64,000 nt of DNA from Firmicutes bacterium UBA5559 (GTDB lineage Bacteria; Bacillota; Clostridia; Peptostreptococcales; Anaerovoracaceae): the NCBI GenBank assembly GCA_002425705.1, contig DIMT01000027.1, forward strand, positions 18,423 through 82,422, given 5' to 3'. The notes under the pieces were generated by a model that searched no databases, was not told where the DNA came from, and saw only the letters and a program-made list of their open reading frames with translations. The position numbers and the translations under genes were made by a program. Positions 7,846 to 16,457 of this stretch are shown one piece after another. Within the stretch, counting starts at the first letter, position 1; each line of letters opens with the position of its first letter.

Positions 7846-9213
7846 CTTTTGCTCGACAGGTATTCGTATGGTGAACCGGCTTCCTTCTCCAATTCGGGAC
7901 TCTGCCAGGATGGATCCGCCGATCTGCTTCAGATTTTGTGCTGCCACATAAAGGCCGATACCCTCTCCTTCCAATTCATCACCGCTTCTTTCCCGATAAT
8001 AGGCGTCAAAAATCCGTTCCAGGTTTTCCTCCAGAATGCCGCGGCCCGTATCGGAAACCACAATCTCAAGCAGGCTGCCCTCCGAAGAATCAACAATCTT
8101 ATAATCAATGGTCACCATTCCACCAGGATCCGTATATTTATACCCGTTGGTAATCAGGTTATAAATGCTCTGACTCAGTTTATAGCGGTCTGACACGACC
8201 CATATTTTAGGTTCCTGTTTCCAGGTTAAACGGATTCCTTTCAAATCAAACTGAGCCTTCAGTCCTTCGGTCACCTGGCGGATCAGTCCGGAAATTTCCA
8301 GATTCTCCATTCGGATCTTTTCCAGCTCCCCCTCTGCATCGATCATGTTGCTCATGTTTCGGATGATTTCATTAAGGTTCTCAATCTGAACCTGACATTT
8401 CCGTAGTTCTTCGTCGTTGACATCGATGACCCCATCCCGGAATCCTTCCAAATGGGTGCTCAGGATGGTCAGGGGGGTTCGGGTCTGATGAACCATCTCA
8501 TCAATCAGTTTCTTCCGGCTGGTCTTTTTTAGTTTCAGATTCCGGTGGAGAGTCTCCAGGCTTTCCTGCACAACCCGGATTTCCCGAACCCTGGAACGGG
8601 ACATATCCGTGTTTTTGCCCAGGTCCATATCGATGGCCATGTCCGCTGTGGACATGATATCCCGGCTCATCCGCCGGCTGATCCAATAGCCAAGAAGGAG
8701 GGCAAAGGGAATCAAAACCCCTAGAGTGATTCCACTGTTCACCACAAGGGAGCTCTGGAAGCTCTTGATTTCCAGGGAATCCGCCAGAGTACCCTGCCTT
8801 ATGATGTTCAGTTCTCCCAGAACTTTTCCACCTTTGATAACCGGAGCATTATCAATCTCCGTCAGGTTATCGGTCTGACCCAGATTTCTCATCATATGTC
8901 CGCCCATCATCCCCCGCTGGTTGCGGTAAACATCTGCAAGGACAACCCCTTCACTGTCTATCAACTGAATCCCCACGATCGGACCGGACAAATGAGCCTG
9001 GAGCAATATGACCAGCTGACGAGCATTGTAGTCCGGTGTCGTCAAAGTCTCTTCCGCCACCTGAAGGATCTGCCGTGCATGTTCCTGATAGTTTTCGTTG
9101 TAATAACGGACAAAATACCGGTTCATCAGGGCACTGAGAACAAAAGAATTCAAAAGAACCGAAAGGACCACGGTCATGATCAGGACGATCATCCATTGTT
9201 TTTTAATGGTCAT
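7834..9213 (-). CDS. Membrane sensor histidine kinase, probable copper/metal sensor
   Basis: Two membrane helices (about 8-30 and 160-180) bracket a ~130-residue extracytoplasmic sensor. A HAMP-like linker, the phosphoacceptor H-box VHQTRTPL with His242, and an HATPase domain (NLITNGYKYTD, DTGRGILEEN, GEGIGLYVA) follow. The sensor contains GMMGGHMM at 101-108, a Met/His cluster suited to Cu(I) or Ag(I). I start it at 9213 after GGAGGG; the start overlaps the regulator gene by 11 bases. Lying next to csoR-copA-copZ, it may report extracytoplasmic copper. The ligand is inferred. Confidence 0.88.
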   Translation of the reverse strand: MTIKKQWMIVLIMTVVLSVLLNSFVLSALMNRYFVRYYNENYQEHARQILQVAEETLTTPDYNARQLVILLQAHLSGPIVGIQLIDSEGVVLADVYRNQRGMMGGHMMRNLGQTDNLTEIDNAPVIKGGKVLGELNIIRQGTLADSLEIKSFQSSLVVNSGITLGVLIPFALLLGYWISRRMSRDIMSTADMAIDMDLGKNTDMSRSRVREIRVVQESLETLHRNLKLKKTSRKKLIDEMVHQTRTPLTILSTHLEGFRDGVIDVNDEELRKCQVQIENLNEIIRNMSNMIDAEGELEKIRMENLEISGLIRQVTEGLKAQFDLKGIRLTWKQEPKIWVVSDRYKLSQSIYNLITNGYKYTDPGGMVTIDYKIVDSSEGSLLEIVVSDTGRGILEENLERIFDAYYRERSGDELEGEGIGLYVAAQNLKQIGGSILAESRIGEGSRFTIRIPVEQKQSL

Positions 9214-9892
9214 CACAGTTCCCTCCAAATACATATCCCGCGCCATAGCGGGTTTTCAAATATTCCGGATTTTTAGGATCCTCCTCGATTTTTTGCCGAA
9301 TCCGCTTAATATAGCTGTCGATGTTCCGATCATACCCTTCATAATCCGGCCCATATGCCATCTCGATCAGCTGTTCCCGGGTCAGTACCTGACCCCGGTT
9401 CCGGAACAGGGCTTCCAGAAGCCCATATTCTCCAGAGGTCAAAGGAATCTCGGTTTGATCATGGTATAGAGTTCTGCTGCTGGTATGAAGGGAGAGTTTC
9501 CCACATTGATAAATCAATTCTTCCCCTTCCCCATAAATCCGCTTCAGCAGGCGCTTTGTACGTAGAATCAGTTCCTTGGGGCTGAAGGGCTTCAGTACAT
9601 AATCATCGGCTCCGATGCGAAATCCCTTCACCCGGTCTACTTCTTCCTGACGAGCGGTCAGCATAATCACCGGCACCTCTGAAATCCTCCGGATTTCCTT
9701 GAGCACCTCAAACCCGTCGATTCCGGGCATCATCACATCCAGGATTACCAAGTGCACCTGCTTACGGTTAAAAAGATCCAGTGCCTGAAAGCCGTCTTCA
9801 GCTTCCAGGCACTCAAAACCTTCTTTCAGAATATATTTGGATACGATCTCCCGAATCTCCTTCTGGTCTTCTACCAGCATGATCCTATACAA
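9203..9892 (-). CDS. OmpR/PhoB-family response regulator
   Basis: A receiver domain (1-~115) has the acidic pocket (Glu8, Asp9), phosphoacceptor Asp52 (LVILDVMMPG) and the conserved Lys in LKPF. A winged-helix effector domain occupies about 130-229 (LTSGEYGLLEALF, RNIDSYIKRIRQKI, YLKTRYGAGYVF). It is the partner of the overlapping kinase gene. Targets are not visible, but the SHOCT gene upstream and the copper operon downstream are the natural candidates. Confidence 0.93.
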   Translation of the reverse strand: MYRIMLVEDQKEIREIVSKYILKEGFECLEAEDGFQALDLFNRKQVHLVILDVMMPGIDGFEVLKEIRRISEVPVIMLTARQEEVDRVKGFRIGADDYVLKPFSPKELILRTKRLLKRIYGEGEELIYQCGKLSLHTSSRTLYHDQTEIPLTSGEYGLLEALFRNRGQVLTREQLIEMAYGPDYEGYDRNIDSYIKRIRQKIEEDPKNPEYLKTRYGAGYVFGGNCDDH

Positions 9893-9909
9893 AGTGTATC
9901 CTCCTTTTC

Positions 9910-10173
9910 TTACTTTTGACGGATGATCTGCTTTCTGCGCAAGTATTCCTCTTCGTCGATTTCTCCTTTGATATAGCGCATATTCAGACTTTCCATCACC
10001 TCATCCGACATTCTGTCATGGTGATTTGGCCTTCTTTTCATCACATACACGGTGATCAGGACGGCTATGGCAATCAGAACCAGGCTCAGTAAAAACCCGC
10101 CGTGGAAACCGAAAATACCTCCCGGCCCACTGCACCAATCAGCAACACCATTATATCCTCTTCCGAACATCAT
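9910..10173 (-). CDS. Small membrane protein with SHOCT domain
   Basis: Eighty-seven residues: an N-terminal Gly/Phe-rich segment with one cysteine (WCSGPGGIFG), a single membrane helix (about 26-45), and a C-terminal SHOCT motif (IKGEIDEEEYLRRKQII). SHOCT segments are short helical modules of unknown function, often found in small membrane proteins. It is the first gene of the unit with the two-component pair, 17 bases upstream of the regulator gene, and may be an accessory or output of that system. Confidence 0.75.
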   Translation of the reverse strand: MMFGRGYNGVADWCSGPGGIFGFHGGFLLSLVLIAIAVLITVYVMKRRPNHHDRMSDEVMESLNMRYIKGEIDEEEYLRRKQIIRQK

Positions 10174-10320
10174 TTCAATTACCCCCTTCAGACAATAGTT
10201 TTCAATTTCCTTACAACAGAAGAATACCAGTCAATTGTGACTGAATTATGGCAATTTCATTTTTGTTGTTGTATAATATAAAAAGTTGTTATTGAAACCG
10301 GTTTTATTATATGGTGAAAA

Positions 10321-11607
10321 ATGAAAAAAGAGCTCTTAGTCAATCTAAATAATCTTCTGCTGTCACTTTCCGAAGTAGTGGACTATATCAATCCCTCTGT
10401 GGATCAGCATCAATATCGCACCGCTTACATAGCCCTGGAAATGGCAAAAGCATGCAGGGCGGATATGGACATACAAGAAAAAATATTTTCTGCAGCCTTG
10501 CTCCACGATATTGGAGCCATCACGGTGGAAGAGAAGATCGATCTTCACGGCTTTGAATCGGTGGACCCTCAGGTTCATGCCATGAAAGGGGCTGTCCTCC
10601 TGGAGCAGGTGCCCTGGCTGAGCCCCTTGTCCGAAATCGTCGCTTACCATCACCGGGAATGGAAAGATTGGGACCGACCGATTCAGGATCCGATTGTATT
10701 CGGATCTCAGGTAATCCTATTGGCTGATTGCGTTGAAAGAATGGTAGACCGAAGCAAGTATATCCTCCACCAAAGCCCCCACATCATTCAGGAGATCCGC
10801 AAACTATCCGGTACAGTGGTGCACCCGGAAATCCTACGCTGCTTCCTTTCTATTGCTGAGAGGGAGGAATTCTGGTTGGATCTGGTGTCTTCCCGCCTTT
10901 ACTCTCTTCTCCTGAGCAATGGGCCCTTCAGCAACATACAGATCGGCCTGGATGATGTTGCCCTGATATCCGTGCTATACAAAGACCTGATCGACTTCAA
11001 GTCCAGATTTACCGCCGCTCACACCAGCGGTGTGTCTGAATGCGCCGTTCTGATGGCGGATTATTTTGGTATGGCTGAAATTGACCTGAAGTCCATGCGT
11101 ATCGCCGGAAATTTTCATGATGTGGGCAAGTTGGTCATTCCCAATTCTATTTTAGAAAAACCTGGTCGGTTGACGAAAGAAGAATATGACATTATTCGTT
11201 GTCATACCTACTACACGTATTATACCCTGACCTCCATCGGCGGCCTCCAGCGAATCGCCGAATGGGCTGCCTACCATCACGAAAAACTGGATGGCAGCGG
11301 CTACCCCTTTCACCTGGGTCGACACGAAATAGGGACTGGTTCCCGCATCATGGCGGTGGCCGATATCTTTACCGCTATCTCAGAGGATCGGCCATACCGG
11401 CAAGGGATGGATAAAAACGGTATCTATCAGGTTTTCCGGACCATGGTTGCGGAGGAAGCTCTGGACAAGCGGATCGTCGACCTTCTCTTCGACAACTACG
11501 AATCCATCAACGACCATGTTAAGGAAAAACAGGCCATTGCCCTGACATTTTATCAGAACAAATTCCAAACCTTTCATCATCGGCTGAAAAATTATCCCGG
11601 CATATGA
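10321..11607 (+). CDS. Tandem HD/HD-GYP domain protein (c-di-GMP phosphodiesterase)
   Basis: The protein has two HD-superfamily halves and no membrane segment. The N-terminal half has LHDIGA at 61-66 and HH at 110-111, a reduced version without the GYP segment. The C-terminal half is a full HD-GYP domain: FHDVGKLVIP with HD at 266-267 and HHEKLDGSGYP at 319-329. The second half should hydrolyse c-di-GMP or a related dinucleotide; the first may be regulatory or degenerate. It lies alone on the plus strand, diverging from the SHOCT/two-component unit. Confidence 0.88.
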   Translation: MKKELLVNLNNLLLSLSEVVDYINPSVDQHQYRTAYIALEMAKACRADMDIQEKIFSAALLHDIGAITVEEKIDLHGFESVDPQVHAMKGAVLLEQVPWLSPLSEIVAYHHREWKDWDRPIQDPIVFGSQVILLADCVERMVDRSKYILHQSPHIIQEIRKLSGTVVHPEILRCFLSIAEREEFWLDLVSSRLYSLLLSNGPFSNIQIGLDDVALISVLYKDLIDFKSRFTAAHTSGVSECAVLMADYFGMAEIDLKSMRIAGNFHDVGKLVIPNSILEKPGRLTKEEYDIIRCHTYYTYYTLTSIGGLQRIAEWAAYHHEKLDGSGYPFHLGRHEIGTGSRIMAVADIFTAISEDRPYRQGMDKNGIYQVFRTMVAEEALDKRIVDLLFDNYESINDHVKEKQAIALTFYQNKFQTFHHRLKNYPGI

Positions 11608-11708
11608 AAATATGGCAGGAATATGACCGGCAGTATATAATGAAATAAATATTATAAAGAAAGGAAAAGCATGAGTTTCTATCGTTGAATCACTCATGCA
11701 GAGGAACC

Positions 11709-12215
11709 ATGAATACCTATTATGAAACATCCCTTCCGGATTTTAGAATCCGATTTGCCGTGGAGGAGGATACCCCGTTAATCCTGAAATTCATCCGGGA
11801 TCTGGCGGATTATGAAGGACTCCTTTCCGAGGTGGTGGCCACGGAAGAGATTCTGAAAGAGTCCCTTTTTGAAAGAAAACAGGCGGAGGTCATCATTGGA
11901 GAGTACCAAGGCCGGCCGGTGGGTTTTGCCCTGTTCTTCCATAATTTTTCCACCTTCCTGGGCAAGGCCAATCTTTATCTGGAGGATTTATTCGTCCTTC
12001 AGGAAATGCGGGGCAAGGGCTTCGGAAAAATCCTACTGGCCTTCTTGGGTAAAATCGCTGTGGACCGGAACTGCGGTCGCTTGGATTGGTGGTGCCTGGA
12101 CTGGAACACCTCTTCCATCGATTTTTACAAAGAAATGGGGGCGGTTCCCATGAGCGACTGGACCGTTTTTCGGGAAGAAGGAGAAAATCTGAAGAAGCTG
12201 GCAGGCATGGTTTAA
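11709..12215 (+). CDS. GNAT-family N-acetyltransferase (diamine/spermidine acetyltransferase-like)
   Basis: The acetyl-CoA binding signature is visible as LFVLQEMRGKGFGKILLAFLGK near residues 95-118, followed by LDWWCLDWNTSSIDFYKEMGA. That segment resembles the SAT1/diamine acetyltransferase branch (W-x-LDWN...FY), suggesting polyamine or thialysine as substrate. I start at the ATG at 11709, which has AGAGG upstream; an in-frame TTG at 11685 is possible. The substrate is inferred from family only. Confidence 0.82.
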   Translation: MNTYYETSLPDFRIRFAVEEDTPLILKFIRDLADYEGLLSEVVATEEILKESLFERKQAEVIIGEYQGRPVGFALFFHNFSTFLGKANLYLEDLFVLQEMRGKGFGKILLAFLGKIAVDRNCGRLDWWCLDWNTSSIDFYKEMGAVPMSDWTVFREEGENLKKLAGMV

Positions 12216-12218
12216 TCA

Positions 12219-12240
12219 AACCATTGAAATTTCAATGGTT
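12219..12240 (+). terminator. Probable terminator of the acetyltransferase gene
   Basis: A perfect 22-bp palindrome, AACCATTGAA and its complement, starts 4 bases after the stop codon. A run of seven T lies 7 bases beyond the stem. The gap weakens it as a canonical terminator. Confidence 0.5.
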
Positions 12241-12271
12241 AATTCCGTTTTTTTATTATTAAAAATATCAC

Positions 12272-12303
12272 TTGACATTCCATTATAGGGGAAGGCTTAT
12301 ACT
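12272..12303 (+). promoter_or_regulatory. Orphan MerR-type promoter with 20-base spacer
   Basis: TTGACA (12272-12277) and TATACT (12298-12303) are separated by 20 bases, too long for normal sigma-70 use but typical of MerR-activated promoters. The spacer carries GGGGAAGG, also found in the 20-base spacer of the choline operon promoter at 32361-32392. No plus-strand gene follows; the next plus-strand element is the hairpin at 12346-12389. Confidence 0.55.
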
Positions 12304-12309
12304 AATAGT

Positions 12310-12390
12310 AAAGAATCAATAAACTTTGCCCTTCTCTATTTTATAAAACCGGCAGTGGATAGAATAACACTCTAATCCACTGCCGGTTTA
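12310..12390 (+). ncRNA. Candidate small RNA between orphan promoter and hairpin terminator
   Basis: About 80 bases would be transcribed from the promoter at 12272-12303 before the strong hairpin. No ribosome binding site plus open frame is seen on this strand. The RNA would also be complementary to the 3' end region of the minus-strand transcript of 12427-12840. Existence is inferred from promoter plus terminator only. Confidence 0.3.
12346..12389. terminator. Bidirectional hairpin terminator
   Basis: Perfect 15-bp arms (AAACCGGCAGTGGAT and complement) with a 14-base loop. Short, interrupted T-rich stretches flank it on both strands. It ends the minus-strand unit 12427-15953 and could also stop transcription from the orphan promoter. 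Confidence 0.75.
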
Positions 12391-12426
12391 TTTTGGCTAT
12401 AAACAATTCCTGAATTCGAAAGCCGC

Positions 12427-12840
12427 TTACAGGTAATCGATTTCCAACTCCTGGGCTCCTTCCCACAGAACCTTTTCGCCCAGCTTATCCAGATTTTCCA
12501 AACCTTCGGTAATGGTGAGGAAGTGATTTCCTGCCAACTGGCCGACCTGGCTGGCAAATAGGCATCGGCCGTAAGCCAGGATAATTTCCATTTCACTGAT
12601 TCCACCTGGGTACAAGAGGAACTCCCCTTTGGCCGGGTGGCTGGTGTGGTTTTCATAATCCAGCCCCAGCCGTGTTTCTCCATAGGGAATCCACATCCCC
12701 TGACCGCTCCATCGGACGTGAATGAATTTTTCCTTTAAGGGAAGCATCTTTTTAAATACCTTACAGGTTTCCGGTGCTGCCTCCTCCAGAAGAGTGCCTA
12801 CGAATTCATAGCCTCCAGCCTTAATCTTCAGTTTTGTCAT
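12427..12840 (-). CDS. DUF3830 family protein (cyclophilin-like fold)
   Basis: Function is unknown. The 137-residue protein shows the DUF3830 signature ILAYGRCLFASQVGQLAGNHF in its second half and an HVRWSGQGMWIPYG strand pair earlier. Members are predicted to have a cyclophilin-like barrel. Its ATG overlaps the stop codon of the large PAS/HD-GYP gene as ATGA, so the two are translationally coupled. That coupling is the only functional clue here. Confidence 0.75.
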   Translation of the reverse strand: MTKLKIKAGGYEFVGTLLEEAAPETCKVFKKMLPLKEKFIHVRWSGQGMWIPYGETRLGLDYENHTSHPAKGEFLLYPGGISEMEIILAYGRCLFASQVGQLAGNHFLTITEGLENLDKLGEKVLWEGAQELEIDYL

Positions 12841-15800
12841 ATCTCTTTCCTTTCTGCTAACACTGCTGCCAATGCTTCAATTACATGGGTATCATATTGA
12901 GTCCCCGCTAAACTCTTCAATTCTTCAATCGCCACTTTCGCTTTTCTGGTGGGCTTATAGCTTCTCTCTGATGTCATGGCTTCATAGCTGTCCGCCACTG
13001 CCAGGATTCTTGAAAGCAAGGGAATTTCATCCCCACGTAGTCCGGCAGGATATCCATTTCCGTCCAGACGTTCATGATGGGATAATACAATTTCTGCCAG
13101 GGGCGCATAGTCATCTACGGCCTTCAGTATCTGATACCCAACATCCGGGTGACGCCGGACCTGCTCCATTTCCAGATAATCAAGACTGCCCGATTTGTTC
13201 AGAATGGAAGGATCCAGAATTATTTTACCCACATCATGGAGGCTGGCAGCCAGTTCAAGCCGGGAAACGTCTTGTGTCGGCAGTCCCATCTTCTTTCCGA
13301 TATTCTGAGAGATTTTGGCCACCCGCTCCAGATGCTGATGCTCCCGCCCATAATGCTCTTCAATATTCTGAAGAATGCGCTTGATAACCCGAATCTTCAT
13401 ATTTTTGCTGGTGATCAGCTTATCCTTGTACATGGCACTGTCTGCCTGCTTCCGGATATCTTCCATACCCTGGGAGGGATGGTTTTTTGTCCCGATGCCC
13501 ATGGCCAGAGAAACCTCCGAATTATCAACATAGGCGTTATCCGCCAGCCTCAGAATCCGGCTCTTCACCGCTTCCGCCTGAACCTTACTGGTCTTAGGTA
13601 GCAAAAGCATAAATTCGTCTCCGCCGATTCGGCAGACGATGTCATCGGAACGACAGGCTTCCTTCAGGATTTCTGCTGTTTTTTTCAACAACCGGTCGCC
13701 GGTCTCATGCCCAAAGGCATCGTTGGTCAGTTTGAGACCGTTCACATCCACTGCAATAAGGGAAAAAGGGAAGTTTCGGCGGGTATCCATCCGAACAATT
13801 GCATCTTCCATATAGCGGACATTATACAATCCGGTCAGGTAATCGTGAAAGCTCAGATATTCGGCTTCCTGAAGCCTTTCTTTTTTGTCGGTAGCATCCC
13901 GGAAGACGATGACTACTCCGGAAACATCTCCGTTGAGATCGATGATGGGTGCTGCGCTGTCTTCGATGGGCACCAGTTCGCCGTTGCGCTGCAGCAACGA
14001 TAGATCCGTCAGTTCTATTTTCCGTCCTTGATCCAGAACCATTTTCCCCAGATCCCCGAAAACTTCTCCGGTTTTCTCCCGAATCAGCCGGAATATCTGG
14101 CTGAGGGGCCGACCATGAGCTTCTTCCATGGACCATCCGGTCAGCCTCTCTGCATTATCGTTAATTAGCGTGATCAGGCCCTGAGAATCGGTGGAAATGA
14201 TACAGTCTCCTACCGACATCAAGGTAGTTTTGAACATTTCCTTTTCAAGAAAGAGGTTCTTCTGTAGCCGTAGTTTGTCTGTCACATCCCGGGCGGAAGC
14301 ATAAACCACGTCCTGATAGGGATGGGATTTCCACTCCAGGGAACGGTAACTCCCATCCTTGCAACGTATTCGGTTGATGAAGCTGTGGACTTCTTCCTCC
14401 TCCGCCAGTTTTTCCAATATGATTCTGCTGGATTCGATATCTTTTGGGTGGATGAATTCCATCATATTTCGCCCCACCGAATCGGAAAGCTCATAGCCCA
14501 GAGTTGTTTGCCAGGCCCTGTTCAGTTTCAACAGTGTCCCGTCCTTGGAGGAGATAACCATCAAGTCCAGGGACACGGAAAAAAATCGATCCAGTTCTTC
14601 CACCTGATGGCGGAGGGAGTCCAAAGCTTTTTTCAGTTCCGTTATGTCCCGGGCATAACCGGCATAACCGATTATCAGTTCATGATCATCCAGAACAGGC
14701 GCGGCGGCGATTTCAAACCAGCGCCAGGATCCATCGGAATGACGAAGCCGAATATCTGAAATCTGCTGACCACCTTTGTGCTTCTGAACCCGCTCCAGAA
14801 ATTCCTCTACACGACTATAGTCTCCATGATGTATAAATGGATGGAAAGGTTTGCCCAGGACTGCCTCGACCGATTGACCCAAAAGTGTATTCCAGGCCTG
14901 GGATACATATTTGATTTTTCCTTCCAGGTCGATCCGATAAATGATATCAAAGCTGGTCTCCAAAAGAACCCGATAGCTCTCTTCCCTCTCCCGGATGCTA
15001 AGCTCCAGTTCCTTGCTTTCGGTAATATCAATATGGGTTCCCGTCATAATCAGCGGCAGACCGTCTTCGGTCCACTCTGTGATCTTCCCCCGGTCCATGA
15101 CCCAGATCCAATGGCCGTCCTTGTGCTTCATCCGGCATTCAATGGCATAGTACTCCTGCGCCCCCTCCAGCAACTTTTGGACCTCTTCGTCAGAACGAAT
15201 CAGATCCTCAGGATGGGCCAGATTTTTCCAGGTATGAATGTCAATGGGGGATAATTCTTCCCGGGTATAGCCGACAATTTCCAGATATCGGTCGTCGTAG
15301 GTGGTTTGTCCCGTTTGAACATTCCACTCCCAGGTACCTGCATTGGTACCCTTCAGCACATTTTCCAATTTCGTGGTTTTTTCCTGAAGAGCTTTTTCCA
15401 GTCCGTGCTTTTCCAGGACCAGGGCCACCTGATCCCCATATATTTCCAAGATCCGGGTGTCGGGCACTGGCTCCTTTTCTCCTAAAAACAGCGTGAAATC
15501 CCCCAGATATTTGTCTCCCTTCTGGATTTTCAGAATCAACAACGCCCCGAGTCGGAAACAGCTCTGGATTTTTTCTACGGCAGCTTCCGGCAAGGCCGAG
15601 CCGGTCAGGTCCATCAGCCGGTCGATTACGGTAAGGGAGCTGCCATTTACTAAAGCTGATTTATGAGGATCTTCTCTCCATATGGACTTTTCGATTTCAA
15701 AGCCCAGCAGCTCCTCCGCCCTGGCCAGGTCCTCCCGGTCACCGGCGAAAGCTACGGTACGGAAACTTCGGGAATCCGTTTCAAAAAGATTCATGGCGGC

Positions 15801-15953
15801 GTATCGGCAACCGGAAAGCTCCATGGCATCCTTCGTCATCTGCTGATAGGATAAATCCTTACCCACATGTTCGTGGAGGTGCTCTATCATGGATACCACT
15901 TTAAACAAGCTTCTATTCAGTTCGTTTTCTGAAATCATTTTTCGATCTGGCAT
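12837..15953 (-). CDS. GAF-multiPAS-GGDEF-HD-GYP signalling protein
   Basis: This is a soluble ~1038-residue c-di-GMP enzyme. In order it has a GAF-like domain (~20-180), four PAS/PAC modules (~195-315, 325-445, 450-565, 570-695), a GGDEF domain with an intact IGGDEF, and a C-terminal HD-GYP domain with LHDVGKI and HHERLDGNGYP. Both cyclase and phosphodiesterase motifs look intact, so it may be bifunctional. I prefer the second ATG (15953), 8 bases after GAGG; the first ATG (15959) is only 2 bases after it. No membrane segment is seen, so signals are likely cytoplasmic (redox, light or small ligand). Confidence 0.9.
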   Translation of the reverse strand: MPDRKMISENELNRSLFKVVSMIEHLHEHVGKDLSYQQMTKDAMELSGCRYAAMNLFETDSRSFRTVAFAGDREDLARAEELLGFEIEKSIWREDPHKSALVNGSSLTVIDRLMDLTGSALPEAAVEKIQSCFRLGALLILKIQKGDKYLGDFTLFLGEKEPVPDTRILEIYGDQVALVLEKHGLEKALQEKTTKLENVLKGTNAGTWEWNVQTGQTTYDDRYLEIVGYTREELSPIDIHTWKNLAHPEDLIRSDEEVQKLLEGAQEYYAIECRMKHKDGHWIWVMDRGKITEWTEDGLPLIMTGTHIDITESKELELSIREREESYRVLLETSFDIIYRIDLEGKIKYVSQAWNTLLGQSVEAVLGKPFHPFIHHGDYSRVEEFLERVQKHKGGQQISDIRLRHSDGSWRWFEIAAAPVLDDHELIIGYAGYARDITELKKALDSLRHQVEELDRFFSVSLDLMVISSKDGTLLKLNRAWQTTLGYELSDSVGRNMMEFIHPKDIESSRIILEKLAEEEEVHSFINRIRCKDGSYRSLEWKSHPYQDVVYASARDVTDKLRLQKNLFLEKEMFKTTLMSVGDCIISTDSQGLITLINDNAERLTGWSMEEAHGRPLSQIFRLIREKTGEVFGDLGKMVLDQGRKIELTDLSLLQRNGELVPIEDSAAPIIDLNGDVSGVVIVFRDATDKKERLQEAEYLSFHDYLTGLYNVRYMEDAIVRMDTRRNFPFSLIAVDVNGLKLTNDAFGHETGDRLLKKTAEILKEACRSDDIVCRIGGDEFMLLLPKTSKVQAEAVKSRILRLADNAYVDNSEVSLAMGIGTKNHPSQGMEDIRKQADSAMYKDKLITSKNMKIRVIKRILQNIEEHYGREHQHLERVAKISQNIGKKMGLPTQDVSRLELAASLHDVGKIILDPSILNKSGSLDYLEMEQVRRHPDVGYQILKAVDDYAPLAEIVLSHHERLDGNGYPAGLRGDEIPLLSRILAVADSYEAMTSERSYKPTRKAKVAIEELKSLAGTQYDTHVIEALAAVLAERKEI

Positions 15954-16045
15954 GGGCATTACCTCAATTTGGGGGGAGATGGGTATTTGGATTTATTATA
16001 ACATATCTGCATCAAAATTTCGATTCTTCCTGCAAAAATTCAAAA

Positions 16046-16068
16046 CGGCAGGGGTTGAAACCCTGCCG
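16046..16068 (-). terminator. Terminator of the microcompartment operon
   Basis: CGGCAGGG and CCCTGCCG arms form an 8-bp stem, extended by weaker pairs, followed on the minus strand by TTTTGAATTTTTG. It lies 69 bases past the stop codon of the last shell gene. Confidence 0.7.
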
Positions 16069-16136
16069 GTCTGAAAACGTTTATTATTATATAATCTTAT
16101 CTTGTCTGGAACAAATTAAATGGAGAGAGGTTGTTC

Positions 16137-16436
16137 TTATTTTACGTCCTTTGCAGCAGCGGGAACGCTGGGAATGATGCTTTCCACTTCAGCATGGGGA
16201 CGAGGGATTACGTGAACAGAGATCAGCTCGCCGACTCTCTGAGCAGCAGCAGCACCAGCATCGGTAGCAGCTTTAACAGCACCAACGTCTCCTCTAACCA
16301 TTACGGTAACCAGACCGCCGCCAACGTGTTCTTTACCAACCAGGTAAACGTTTGCAGCCTTGACCATGGCGTCAGCAGCTTCGATGGATCCAACTAAACC
16401 CTTTGTTTCGATCATTCCTAATGCATCATATTTCAT
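16137..16436 (-). CDS. BMC-H hexameric shell protein (PduA/EutM-like)
   Basis: A 99-residue single-BMC-domain shell protein. The pattern ALGMIETKGLVGSIEAADAMVKAANV and the pore loop VGGGLVTVMVRGDV are canonical. Hexamers of such proteins tile the facets, with the pore loop lining a central channel for small polar substrates. It is the last gene of the operon and is the closest to PduA/EutM of the four BMC-H copies here. A short C-terminal tail (VPAAAKDVK) follows the domain. Confidence 0.95.
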   Translation of the reverse strand: MKYDALGMIETKGLVGSIEAADAMVKAANVYLVGKEHVGGGLVTVMVRGDVGAVKAATDAGAAAAQRVGELISVHVIPRPHAEVESIIPSVPAAAKDVK

Positions 16437-16457
16437 CTTTTTTTCCTCCTGAAAATT

